This document shows, one piece after another, positions 25,351 through 33,276 of a stretch of 41,778 nt of DNA. The notes beneath the pieces are model-generated. The model had not been told where the DNA came from and ran no database searches. It saw only the letters and a program-made list of their open reading frames with translations. The stretch is taken from positions 1 through 41,778 of the forward strand of contig NZ_JARWOP010000279.1 of NCBI RefSeq assembly GCF_029868745.1. The letters run 5' to 3'. The first letter of the stretch is position 1, and every line of letters starts with the position of its first letter. Position numbers and translations under genes: made by a program. The stretch is from Nocardia wallacei. GTDB lineage: Bacteria > Actinomycetota > Actinomycetes > Mycobacteriales > Mycobacteriaceae.

Positions 25351-26019
25351 ATGCGACTGTTCCTGTCCAGCTACAGATTCGGCGCGCATTACGACCGGCT
25401 CGCCGCGTTGATCGGCATGCCCGGCCGGGTGGCGGTGATCCCGAACGCCTGTGACGCGTGGCCCGCGATGTGGCAGGGCGCCGTCAGCAGTGACGTGAAT
25501 CCCTTGCGGCGGTTGGGTTTCCGGCCAGACGTGGTCGATCTGCGCGAATACGTCGGGCGGCCGGAGGAATTGGAGCAGGTCCTGCGCGGCTACCCGATGC
25601 TGTGGGTGCGAGGGGGTAATACGTTCGTACTGCGCGCCCAATTCGCCCGCAGCGCGGCCGATCTGGTGCTTGCCCGGCTGCTCGCCGAGGACGCGCTGGT
25701 CTACGCCGGCTACAGCGCGGGGGCGTGCCTACTCACGCCGGACCTGCACGGCCTGGAGGAGGCCGACGACCCGGACGAGGTCCTCCCCGCCTGTGGCATC
25801 GAAACCCGCTGGGACGGGCTGGGTTTGGTGGACCACCGCATCGTCCCGCATGTGAACTCCCCCGGCACCGATCCTGACGGCTGTGGCGACCGTCTCGCCG
25901 CGCACTTCCGCGCCGAAGGGGTCCCGCACTGGGCGCTCACCGACGACGACGCGGTGATCGTCGATGGCGAGCGGATCGACGTGCTGACGTCGGATAACAC
26001 TCCCCCTGGGGCGCAGTAG
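25351..26019 (+). CDS. Peptidase E (S51 family) dipeptidase
   Basis: 222-aa intracellular serine peptidase; relatives cleave N-terminal Asp dipeptides. The nucleophile is Ser122 in GYSAGA, and WVRGGNTFVLR (86-96) is the family signature before it. VDHRIVPHVNSP supplies candidate catalytic histidines (H162, H167). Length is normal. The ATG is one base after the preceding stop. Last intact gene of the HIT operon; decayed sequence follows. Confidence 0.88.
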   Translation: MRLFLSSYRFGAHYDRLAALIGMPGRVAVIPNACDAWPAMWQGAVSSDVNPLRRLGFRPDVVDLREYVGRPEELEQVLRGYPMLWVRGGNTFVLRAQFARSAADLVLARLLAEDALVYAGYSAGACLLTPDLHGLEEADDPDEVLPACGIETRWDGLGLVDHRIVPHVNSPGTDPDGCGDRLAAHFRAEGVPHWALTDDDAVIVDGERIDVLTSDNTPPGAQ

Positions 26020-26168
26020 CTTTCGCCGCCACCACCCGCCGGACCGCGTCCTCGAGCCACGAGCGCCACGCCTCGGGGTCGTCGTCCCCGCCGATCACGA
26101 AGCGGGCCGACTGCGGGAGCGCCTCGCGATAGTTGATCATGCCGGTCAGCAGGGTGAGCAGGTAGCCG
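25985..26168 (-). pseudogene. Possible C-terminal remnant of a regulator gene
   Basis: The minus strand encodes a protein-like stretch with YLLTLLTGMINYREALP followed by GGDDDPEAWRSWLEDAVRRV. It looks like the end of a helical ligand-binding domain, perhaps TetR-type, but I cannot assign it firmly. Upstream the frame runs into the antisense of the MFS remnant, and no helix-turn-helix or plausible start is present. The remnant sits head-to-head with a broken MFS gene, the normal layout of a TetR/MFS pair, which supports decay of such a pair. The exact borders are uncertain. Confidence 0.4.
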
Positions 26169-26243
26169 GCAGGACTCGAATCTCCTTCCGTCCCAACCAC
26201 TGTCGCCCCTGCCGGACCGGCGCCGTACGCCGCGCGGTGGCGG

Positions 26244-26915
26244 GTGCTGCCGGTGGTGCTGAGCGCCGTATTCATGGCGATGTTCGACTGGTTCGTGGTC
26301 AATGTCGCGGCCTCCTCGCTGCAAACCGACCTGCACGCCGGGGAGGCCGCGCTGGAGCTGATCGTCGGCGGTTACGGCTTCGCCTTCGCCTCCGGCCTGA
26401 TCACCGGCGGGCGACTCGGCGACCTGCACGGTCATCGCCGGTTGTTCGCGATCGGCATGGTCGCCTTCGCGGCCGCCTCACTGCTGTGCGGACTCGCGCC
26501 CAACGCCTGGGCGCTGGTGGTGTTCCGCGTCCTGCAGGGCGGGACGGCGGCGCTGATGGTGCCGCAGATGCTGGCGCTGATCAACACCATGTTCCCGGCC
26601 GCCGAGCGGCCGCGGGCGATGGCCGCCTACGGCGCGACCATCGGCACCGGCGCGGTCGCCGGGCAGGTACTCGGCGGCGTACTGCTGGACGCCGACCTGT
26701 TCGGCATGGCCGCGGGTGTCCTCACCACCGCCAAGCAGTTCGGCAATGCCGTCGGCGCCACGGTCCTCGGCACCATCTTCTTCTCGGTCCTCGGATCCGC
26801 AAGCGGCACCGGCGATTACGTGACCGCCATGCAAGCAGCCGCCCTGGCGGGGCTCGTCGTCCTGGCCATTGTGTTGGCGGCCGCCTTCACGTTGCCGCGG
26901 CGTGCCACCCACTGA
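26244..26915 (+). pseudogene. DHA2-type MFS drug transporter with internal deletion
   Basis: 223-aa open frame that joins the first ~154 residues of a 14-helix MFS exporter to its last ~69. The N-terminal part is normal (MAMFDWFVVNVA, then GGRLGDLHGHRRLF as motif A, then GTGAVAGQVLGG as motif C). At about 26705 LLDADLFG is followed directly by MAAGVLTTAKQFGNAVG, which belongs to helix 13 of the family. About 230-270 residues are missing. The frame is kept. An in-frame stop at 26163 and no good start before the GTG at 26244 suggest the N-terminus is damaged too. A functional transporter is unlikely. Confidence 0.8.
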
Positions 26916-26924
26916 TCACCTTGC

Positions 26925-26961
26925 CCCGTCATCCCGGCGAAGAGCATGCCGGAATGACGGG
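26925..26961. terminator. Bidirectional terminator between MFS remnant and GroES-like gene
   Basis: CCCGTCATCCCGGC (26925-26938) pairs with GCCGGAATGACGGG (26948-26961) in 13 of 14 positions around a 9-base loop, between convergent stops. Confidence 0.8.
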
Positions 26962-26986
26962 ATGAAACGCGCTGGCGGGACCGCAC

Positions 26987-27307
26987 TTACAGATACAGGC
27001 CGGTGCCGTGTTCCGGGCGTTCGCTCGCCACGGCGTGCAGGTCGCGTTCGCGCAGGACGAGGTACGGGTGGCCTTGGACCTCCACCTCGAACTGGTCCTC
27101 GGCGCTGAACAGGACCCGATCGCCGACCGCGACGCTGCGCACGTGCGAGCCCACGCCGGACACCTCGCCCCAGATGAGCCGCTTGGCCACCTGCGCCGTG
27201 GCCGGAATCAGAATGCCTCCGCTGCTGCGTCGCTCACCGGGCTCCTGCGCCACGCGCACCATGACCCGATCGTGCAGCATCTGGATCTCTAGCTTGGCAT
27301 CGGACAC
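26987..27307 (-). CDS. GroES-like (Cpn10 family) protein
   Basis: 106-aa protein with the co-chaperonin fold: MLHDRVMVRV at the start, SSGGILIP as the mobile-loop and strand region, then GVGSHVRSVAVGDRVLFS. Compared with true GroES (about 100 aa) it has an odd C-terminus (ERPEHGTGLYL). No groEL gene adjoins it. It may be a divergent paralogue rather than the main co-chaperonin. GTG start, with TACACT six bases upstream and no ribosome site. Confidence 0.8.
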   Translation of the reverse strand: MSDAKLEIQMLHDRVMVRVAQEPGERRSSGGILIPATAQVAKRLIWGEVSGVGSHVRSVAVGDRVLFSAEDQFEVEVQGHPYLVLRERDLHAVASERPEHGTGLYL

Positions 27308-27319
27308 CGCGGCAGTGTA
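27308..27319 (-). promoter_or_regulatory. Leaderless promoter of the GroES-like gene
   Basis: On the minus strand TACACT (27314-27319) stands six bases before the GTG at 27307. The divergent oxidase start is only 41 bp away, so two leaderless promoters are packed back to back. Confidence 0.55.
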
Positions 27320-27335
27320 CCGGCACCGGACGACG

Positions 27336-27348
27336 TAGTTTCGGGGGT
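27336..27348 (+). promoter_or_regulatory. Leaderless promoter of the FAD oxidase gene
   Basis: TAGTTT (27336-27341) lies seven bases before the GTG at 27349; no ribosome-binding site. Confidence 0.5.
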
Positions 27349-28707
27349 GTGGATCCGAACATCCTCGCCGCGCAGCTTCCCGACGGCGTGCTCGTCACCG
27401 ACCCGGACGTCCTCACTGGATATCGCCAGGACCGCGCGCTCGACCCCGCCGCGGCCATGCCGGCCGCGCTGCTCCGCCCGCGCACGACCGAGCAGGTCGC
27501 GACCATCCTGCGGTGGGCGCACGAACACCGGGTTCCGGTCGTGCCGCGGGGCGCGGGCACCGGCCTGTCGGGCGGGGCGACGGCACAGGCAGGGGCCCTG
27601 CTGCTCAGCACCGAACGCATGCGCGACATCACGGTCGACCCGGTGACCCGCACCGCGGTGGTCCAGCCCGGCCTGCTGAACGCCGAGGTCAAGCGGGCCG
27701 TCGCGGAACACGGCCTGTGGTATCCGCCGGATCCGTCCTCGTTCGAGATCTGCTCGATCGGCGGCAATGCCGCCACCAACGCCGGTGGGCTGTGCTGCGT
27801 GAAGTACGGCGTCACTACCGATTACGTCCTCGGCATGGAGGTGGTGCTGGCCGACGGCACCCCCGTGCACCTGGGCGGTCCGCGATTGAAGGACTCCGCG
27901 GGCCTGGCCCTGACGAAACTGTTCGTCGGCAGCGAGGGCACCCTCGGGGTGATCACCGAACTCACCCTGCGCCTGCTGCCCGCACAACCGCCGCAGAGCA
28001 CGGTGGTCGCGTCGTTCGCGACGCTGACCGCCGCGACCGACGCGATCCTCGCCGTCACGGCCCGGCTGCGCCCGTCGATGCTGGAGTTCATGGACGCGGT
28101 GGCGATCAACGCCGTCGAGGACGAACTGCGGATGGGCCTGGACCGTTCGGCCGCGGGGCTGCTGGTGGCCCGCTCCGACGCACCCGGCCGCTACGCCGCC
28201 GAGGAGGCCGCCGTCATCGTCGCCGCCTGCGAGCAGGCCGGTGCCACAGAGGTTTTCAGCACCGAGGACCCGGAGGAGGGCGAAGCCTTCACCGCCGCAC
28301 GGCGATTCGCCATACCCGCGGTGGAACGCAAAGGGCCGCTACTGCTCGAGGACGTCGGGGTGCCGCTGCCGCGGCTCGGCGAGCTGATCACCGGCATCGC
28401 CGAGATCGCCGCCCGTCGCGACGTGCTGGTGTCGGTGATCGCGCACGCCGGCGACGGCAACACCCACCCGCTGATCGTGCACGACCCGGCCGATGCCGAC
28501 CAGAGCGCCCGCGCCCATCAGGCCTTCGGAGAGATCATGGACCTGGCCATCGCGCTGGGCGGCACCATCACCGGCGAGCACGGCGTGGGCAGGCTGAAGA
28601 AGGCGTGGCTGCCCGATCAGCTCGGCCCGGACGTGATGGCGCTGACCCGCCGCGTCAAGGACGCGCTGGACCCGCACGGCATCCTGAACCCGGGCGCCGT
28701 GCTGTAG
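27349..28707 (+). CDS. FAD-linked oxidase, GlcD / D-lactate dehydrogenase type
   Basis: 452-aa flavoenzyme of the VAO/PCMH superfamily that oxidises a 2-hydroxyacid such as glycolate or D-lactate. The FAD domain covers about 37-215, with PRGAGTGLSGGA (66-77) and GGNAATNAGG. The C-terminal FAD-oxidase domain has IAHAGDGNTHP, GEHGVGRLKK and the closing DPHGILNPG. GlcE- or GlcF-type partners are absent, so it may act as a single-subunit enzyme. GTG start. A GNAT gene follows 39 bp downstream. Confidence 0.9.
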   Translation: MDPNILAAQLPDGVLVTDPDVLTGYRQDRALDPAAAMPAALLRPRTTEQVATILRWAHEHRVPVVPRGAGTGLSGGATAQAGALLLSTERMRDITVDPVTRTAVVQPGLLNAEVKRAVAEHGLWYPPDPSSFEICSIGGNAATNAGGLCCVKYGVTTDYVLGMEVVLADGTPVHLGGPRLKDSAGLALTKLFVGSEGTLGVITELTLRLLPAQPPQSTVVASFATLTAATDAILAVTARLRPSMLEFMDAVAINAVEDELRMGLDRSAAGLLVARSDAPGRYAAEEAAVIVAACEQAGATEVFSTEDPEEGEAFTAARRFAIPAVERKGPLLLEDVGVPLPRLGELITGIAEIAARRDVLVSVIAHAGDGNTHPLIVHDPADADQSARAHQAFGEIMDLAIALGGTITGEHGVGRLKKAWLPDQLGPDVMALTRRVKDALDPHGILNPGAVL

Positions 28708-28746
28708 GACTGGAACAACAGCCGCCATCGAGGAGTTTTACCGACC

Positions 28747-29037
28747 ATGACCACCAGGTTCGAGCACAATGTCGAGGCCACCCGCTACGAGGTCTACCTC
28801 GACGACACCCTCGCCGGTTACGCCGACTACAGCGAGCGGACCACCGGCGATCGGAAGGTCCGGGATTTCCAGCACACGCTGACGTTCCCCGAATTCCGCG
28901 GGCGGGGCGTGGCGGCTCAGGTCGTGGAATTCGCCCTGCGCGATACGCGCGAGGCGGGATTCGCCGTCGTACCCACCTGCTGGTACGTCGAGCAGTTCAT
29001 CGGCGAGCATCGCGAATACGCCGATCTGGTCGCGTAG
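28747..29037 (+). CDS. GNAT-like acetyltransferase, YjdJ/COG2388 type
   Basis: 96-aa minimal GNAT fold. The core is HTLTFPEFRGRGVAAQVVEFAL, where RGRGVA is the acetyl-CoA phosphate loop, followed by VVPTCWYVEQFI. Length matches the short YjdJ group, whose substrates are mostly unknown. GAGGAG (28730-28735) lies 11 bases before the ATG. Confidence 0.85.
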   Translation: MTTRFEHNVEATRYEVYLDDTLAGYADYSERTTGDRKVRDFQHTLTFPEFRGRGVAAQVVEFALRDTREAGFAVVPTCWYVEQFIGEHREYADLVA

Positions 29038-29052
29038 TTCCGCACCGACCGG

Positions 29053-29391
29053 CTAGTTCCGGGCGGGCGAGCCGCCCTTCGCGGGACTCTTGCGCCGCCA
29101 CACCAGAAACTGCCGGTCGGTCACGCTCCCCATCGCCTCCACCACTTTGGTGTTGTCGAAACCCGGCAGCCGTTGCAGCCGGACCAGGAAACCGGAGTCG
29201 GCCGCCGAATGCGGCACCACACAGCCGTTACCCTTCGCGCCGATCAACACGAAAAAGACATCGTCGGCGAACGGTCCGTCCGCCGTGGTGATGATCCGCA
29301 CCTCCGTAAGATCGTGCCACGCAACCTCTTCGATCCGTCCGTTGTCCAGCGTGCGCCGGACGAATCTGTCGTTGATCTCGACGCCGGCCAT
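29053..29391 (-). CDS. Conserved hypothetical protein
   Basis: 112-aa protein, predicted soluble and mainly beta (FVRRTLDNGRIEEVAWHDLTEVRIITT, with DDVFFVLIG and GCVVPHSAADSGFLVRLQRLPGFDN). The first half resembles a PH-like or bPH sheet, but I cannot assign a family. No signal peptide or membrane helix. It is convergent with the GNAT gene, 15 bp apart, and upstream of it on the same strand nothing is closely linked. CACTAT six bases before the ATG could be a leaderless -10. Confidence 0.7.
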   Translation of the reverse strand: MAGVEINDRFVRRTLDNGRIEEVAWHDLTEVRIITTADGPFADDVFFVLIGAKGNGCVVPHSAADSGFLVRLQRLPGFDNTKVVEAMGSVTDRQFLVWRRKSPAKGGSPARN

Positions 29392-29489
29392 GCCTCAATA
29401 GTGCTCCGTGCACGGCCGGTCCGATAGCCCTAATTCGCCCGATTGCGACTGAAATTACCGATGTAAGAACAGATCTGGGCGGTCGAGAT

Positions 29490-30647
29490 TCACCGGAGGA
29501 TTGCGCGCGACATGACCATGCGCTGAATCTGGTTGGTGCCCTCGTAGATCTGCGTGATCTTGGCATCGCGCATCATTCGCTCGACCGGGAAGTCGGTGGT
29601 GTAACCGGCGCCGCCGAACAACTGCACGGCATTCGTGGTGACCTCCATCGCCACATCCGAGGCGAAACACTTCGACGCCGCGGAGATGAAACCTAGGTTC
29701 TTCTCGCCGCGCTCGGCGCGGGCCGCGGAGGTGTAGACCATCAGTCGCGCGGCCTCCACCTTCATGGCCATATCGGCGAGCATGAACTGGGTGTTCTGGA
29801 AATCGGCGATCGCCTTGCCGAACTGCTTGCGGTCCTTGGTGTAGGCGATCGCGGCGTCCAGCGCGCCCTGCGCCAGGCCCACGGCCTGCGCGCCGATGGT
29901 GGGGCGGGTGTGGTCGAGCGTCTCGAGGGCGGTCTTGAAGCCGGTGCCCTCGGCGCCGATGATCCGGTCGCCCGGGATGCGGCAGTTCTCGAAGTACAGC
30001 TCCGCGGTCGGCGAGCCCTTGATGCCCAGCTTGTGCTCGAGCGGGCCGACGACGAAGCCCGGGTCGTCCTTGTGCACCATGAACGCCGAGATGCCGTTGG
30101 CGCCCTTGTCCGGATCGGTCACCGCCATCACGGTGTACCAGGTGGACTGGCCGCCGTTGGTGATCCAGCACTTGGAGCCGTTGATCACCCAGTCGTCGCC
30201 GTCGCGGCGGGCCCGGGTGCGCATGCTCGCGGCGTCGGAGCCGGCCTCCCGCTCGGACAGGCAGTAGGAGGCCATCTTCCCGTCGACGAGGTCGGCGAGC
30301 ACCTGGTGCTTGAGTTCCTCCGAGCCCTTCAGGATCAGGCCCATGGTGCCGAGCTTGTTGACCGCCGGGATCAGCGACGACGAGCCGCACACCCGCGCGA
30401 CCTCCTCGATCACGATGCAGGTCGCGACCGAGTCGGCGCCCTGGCCGCCGTAGGTCTCAGGGACGTGCACGGCGTTGAACCCGGCGGCGTTGAGCGCGTC
30501 CAGGGCCTCCTGCGGGAATCGGGCCTGCTCGTCGACGGCCTTCGCGTGCGGCGCGATCTCCTTCTCGGCCAGGCCGCGGATGGCCTCGCGCAGTTCGTTG
30601 TGGATGTCGTCGAGTTTGAACAGGTCGAAGTCGGGATTGCCCGCCAT
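29490..30647 (-). CDS. fadE25: Acyl-CoA dehydrogenase (FadE25-like)
   Basis: 385-aa FAD enzyme that introduces the alpha-beta double bond in acyl-CoA. Motifs: YCLSEREAGSDAASM (near 127-141), WITNGGQSTWYTVMA, and the catalytic base Glu369 in TQIYEGTNQIQR. Length is standard. AGGAG stands seven bases before the ATG. Its place beside purE and purK matches M. tuberculosis fadE25 (Rv3274c). The 170 bp upstream hold two copies of a GGCACT-N-AGTG(C/T)C palindrome, suggesting control by the TetR protein encoded just upstream. Chain-length preference is not evident. Confidence 0.92.
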   Translation of the reverse strand: MAGNPDFDLFKLDDIHNELREAIRGLAEKEIAPHAKAVDEQARFPQEALDALNAAGFNAVHVPETYGGQGADSVATCIVIEEVARVCGSSSLIPAVNKLGTMGLILKGSEELKHQVLADLVDGKMASYCLSEREAGSDAASMRTRARRDGDDWVINGSKCWITNGGQSTWYTVMAVTDPDKGANGISAFMVHKDDPGFVVGPLEHKLGIKGSPTAELYFENCRIPGDRIIGAEGTGFKTALETLDHTRPTIGAQAVGLAQGALDAAIAYTKDRKQFGKAIADFQNTQFMLADMAMKVEAARLMVYTSAARAERGEKNLGFISAASKCFASDVAMEVTTNAVQLFGGAGYTTDFPVERMMRDAKITQIYEGTNQIQRMVMSRAILR

Positions 30648-30705
30648 GGGTTCACTCCTGGTCGTCGGGTCGGAATCGCCTGGTTCCGCAAATCGTCAGC
30701 AGGTC

Positions 30706-30718
30706 GGCACTCAGTGCC
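30706..30718. promoter_or_regulatory. Palindromic operator-like site 1 upstream of fadE25
   Basis: GGCACTCAGTGCC is a perfect 13-bp palindrome (6-bp arms, 1-bp centre), 59 bp before the fadE25 start. A near-identical site lies at 30782-30794. Confidence 0.65.
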
Positions 30719-30781
30719 ATCGAGGATTGAGTATACGCCGCGATATCGCAGCCACATGCGCCTATGTCCGGCAGATCACCT

Positions 30782-30794
30782 GGCACTGAGTGTC
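30782..30794. promoter_or_regulatory. Palindromic operator-like site 2 upstream of fadE25
   Basis: GGCACTGAGTGTC repeats the 30706-30718 palindrome with one broken pair. Read on the minus strand and extended by flanking bases, 12 of 13 bases equal site 1. Centres are 76 bp apart. It lies just after the tetR stop. Confidence 0.6.
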
Positions 30795-30817
30795 ACTTGG
30801 GCGACCCAGCGCCGTCC

Positions 30818-31471
30818 CTACAGGTTACCGAGCCGATGCGACAGCAGGTCGGCAACCCGGCGGGGTGGCATGTCCCGCGGAAACACCGCCACCACCAGCT
30901 CCTCCGACTGCTCCCGCCCGGCCCGCGGGATCGCGGCCAGCGCCGCGCGCAGGTCCGACGCGGCGGCCTCGCCCTCGCCCCGCACCATGCGGCGCAGCAG
31001 ATAGTTGTGCGTCGCCGTGACGGCCGCGGTGAACTGGATCAACGTCAGATCCGGCGCCTGCGGCAGCCGCCGCCGCAAATAGTCGGTGAACAGCCGCTCG
31101 TACCGGAACACGGTGACGATCTCGCGATCGCGCAGCGCCGGGACTTGACGGACCACCCGGTAGCGCCGCGCGGCCAGCTCGCGCGTCTGGGTGAACCGCT
31201 CGAACACCCCGACCACCGCCTCCGCCACCGCATCCCACGGATCACCCTGCGCCGCAGCGAGATACGCCTGCGCCTGCGCCAATTGCGCCTCGTGGTCGGC
31301 GAAGACGACATCCTCCTTGGACCGGAACTGCCGGAAGAAGGTGCGCCGCGAGATACCCGCGGCTTCGGCGATCTCGTCGACCGTCGTTGCCTCGTAACCC
31401 TTTTCGGCGAACAGCCGCAGTGCGTGATCGACGACGGCGAGCTTGAAACCGGAGTCCCCGGCGGTGCTCAT
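30818..31471 (-). CDS. TetR-family regulator
   Basis: 217-aa repressor with an N-terminal helix-turn-helix (about 31-55: VDEIAEAAGISRRTFFRQF) and a mostly helical C-terminal ligand domain. It is read in the same direction as purK-purE, starting 15 bp after the purE stop, and precedes fadE25. The two palindromes between it and fadE25 make that gene the likely target, with an acyl-CoA as plausible ligand (inferred). M. tuberculosis lacks a regulator at this position as far as I know. Confidence 0.9.
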   Translation of the reverse strand: MSTAGDSGFKLAVVDHALRLFAEKGYEATTVDEIAEAAGISRRTFFRQFRSKEDVVFADHEAQLAQAQAYLAAAQGDPWDAVAEAVVGVFERFTQTRELAARRYRVVRQVPALRDREIVTVFRYERLFTDYLRRRLPQAPDLTLIQFTAAVTATHNYLLRRMVRGEGEAAASDLRAALAAIPRAGREQSEELVVAVFPRDMPPRRVADLLSHRLGNL

Positions 31472-31486
31472 CGGCGGGCCGCCCGC

Positions 31487-31990
31487 TCAGCCGAGCAGCC
31501 GAGCGCGCAGCGCGTCGTCCTTCTCCAGCACCAGCTGCTCCAGCCCGGCCTGGAATTGTTCCATGCGCGAACGCAATTCGGCGTCGGCGGCGGCGAGGAT
31601 GCGGACCGCCAGCAGCCCGGCGTTGCGCGCACCACCGACCGAGACCGTGGCCACCGGCACCCCGGCGGGCATCTGCACGATCGACAGCAGCGAGTCCAGG
31701 CCGTCGAGGTACTTCAGCGGCACCGGCACACCGATCACCGGCAGCGGCGTCGCGGCGGCCACCATGCCCGGCAGGTGCGCGGCGCCACCGGCGCCGGCGA
31801 TGATCACCCGGATCCCGCGCTCCGCCGCGCCGCGGGCGTAGTCGAGCATGCGCTGGGGCGTGCGGTGCGCCGAGACCACGCCGACCTCGAAGCGAATGCC
31901 GAACTCCGCCAACGCTTCCGCGGCCGCCTCCATCGTCGGCCAGTCGGAGTCGCTGCCCATGATCAGGCCGACCTGCACTGTGTCACTCAT
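31487..31990 (-). CDS. purE: N5-carboxyaminoimidazole ribonucleotide mutase
   Basis: 167-aa enzyme of de novo purine synthesis that converts N5-CAIR to CAIR. Class I motifs are intact: GSDSDW (12-17), SAHRTP (40-45, with His42) and GAGGAAHLPGM (66-76). Its start overlaps the purK stop by 8 bp, so the two-step PurK/PurE route is encoded as a coupled pair. Confidence 0.96.
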   Translation of the reverse strand: MSDTVQVGLIMGSDSDWPTMEAAAEALAEFGIRFEVGVVSAHRTPQRMLDYARGAAERGIRVIIAGAGGAAHLPGMVAAATPLPVIGVPVPLKYLDGLDSLLSIVQMPAGVPVATVSVGGARNAGLLAVRILAAADAELRSRMEQFQAGLEQLVLEKDDALRARLLG

Positions 31991-33212
31991 GGGGATCCCA
32001 TCCGTCGGTCCATACCGCGTGCGACATCCACTGTGCCGCTCGCTCGGCCTTCTCGCGCACCTCGGCCACGTCGTCACCGAGAATGTTGACATGCCCGATC
32101 TTGCGGTCGGGCCGCTCGCCCTTGCCGTACAGGTGCACCCGCGCCTCGGGCAGGCGCGCGAACAGGTGATGCAGCCGCTCGTCCATCGACTTCGCCGGGG
32201 CCTCGGGGGCGCCCAAGATGTTGGCCATCACCGTGACCGGCGCCAGCGGCGTGGTGTCGCCGAGCGGGTAGTCCAGCACCGCCCGCAGATGCTGCTCGAA
32301 CTGGCCGGTCACCGCGCCGTCCATGCTCCAGTGCCCGGAGTTGTGCGGCCGCATCGCCAGCTCGTTCACCAGCAGCTCGCCGGCGTGGGTCTCGAACAAC
32401 TCCACCGCCATCGCGCCGGTCACACCCAGTTCGGCGGCCAGCCCGAGCGCCAGCGCGGAGGCCGCGGCCGCCGCGTCCTCGGACAGGCCGGGCGCGGGCG
32501 CGATCACCACCGCGCACTGGCCCTTGCGCTGCACGGTCTCCACCACCGGCCACACGGCGGCCTGACCGAACGGGGAGCGCGCCACCATGGCCGACAGCTC
32601 CCGGCGCAGTTCCACCTTCTGCTCGGCGAGCAGCGTGACGCCCTTCGACAGCTGGTCGCGGGCGATCGACTCCGCTTCCGCGGTCGACTCCGGCATCCAC
32701 ACACCCCGGCCGTCGTAGCCACCGCGCACCGCCTTCAGCACGCAGGGCCAGCCGTGCTGGTCACCGAACGCCACCACGTCGGCGACGGACTCGACCGCGA
32801 CGAAGGCCGGGACGGGGATGTCCAACTCGGCGAGGCGGCGGCGCATAGCCAGTTTGTCCTGGGCGTAGACCAGCGCCTGCGGGGGCGGCTGCACGTTCAC
32901 ACCCTCGGCGACCAGGGCGCGCAGGTGCTCGGTCGGCACGTGCTCGTGGTCGAAGGTGAGCGCGTGCGAACCGACCGCCGCCTTGCGCAATGCGGCCAGA
33001 TCGGTGTGCGAACCCAGCACGACCTCGGGAGTGACCTGGGCGGCCGGGTCGTCGAGTCGCTCGGCGAGCACGCGCAGGCGCTGGCCCAGCGCGACGGCCG
33101 CCTGATGGGTCATCCGCGCCAGCTGGCCACCGCCGACCATGGTCACGGTCGGCATCACAGAAGCATCGAAGGGACGGGTACTGGGCTCGTTCACGGCCCC
33201 CAATATTGTCAT
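31983..33212 (-). CDS. purK: 5-(carboxyamino)imidazole ribonucleotide synthase
   Basis: 409-aa ATP-grasp enzyme that makes N5-CAIR from AIR, bicarbonate and ATP. An N-terminal VTMVGGGQLARMT opens the fold, ATP-grasp segments follow (VLKAVRGGYDGRGVW; ELFETHAGELLVNELAMRPHNSGHW near 275-300). The ATG at 33212 has GAGGG upstream; the frame is open for 27 more codons but those residues do not look like PurK. It is slightly longer than E. coli PurK, as is usual in actinobacteria. Divergent from the GtrA gene. Confidence 0.95.
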   Translation of the reverse strand: MTILGAVNEPSTRPFDASVMPTVTMVGGGQLARMTHQAAVALGQRLRVLAERLDDPAAQVTPEVVLGSHTDLAALRKAAVGSHALTFDHEHVPTEHLRALVAEGVNVQPPPQALVYAQDKLAMRRRLAELDIPVPAFVAVESVADVVAFGDQHGWPCVLKAVRGGYDGRGVWMPESTAEAESIARDQLSKGVTLLAEQKVELRRELSAMVARSPFGQAAVWPVVETVQRKGQCAVVIAPAPGLSEDAAAAASALALGLAAELGVTGAMAVELFETHAGELLVNELAMRPHNSGHWSMDGAVTGQFEQHLRAVLDYPLGDTTPLAPVTVMANILGAPEAPAKSMDERLHHLFARLPEARVHLYGKGERPDRKIGHVNILGDDVAEVREKAERAAQWMSHAVWTDGWDPHE

Positions 33213-33264
33213 GGCACCGCCCTCGCAACTGCGGTCGGGTTGGTTGCCGAAAAATCGAGCGACG

Positions 33265-33276
33265 TAGACTCGGTCC
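33265..33276 (+). promoter_or_regulatory. Leaderless promoter of the GtrA-like gene
   Basis: TAGACT (33265-33270) stands six bases before the GTG at 33277, without a ribosome-binding site. Confidence 0.55.
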
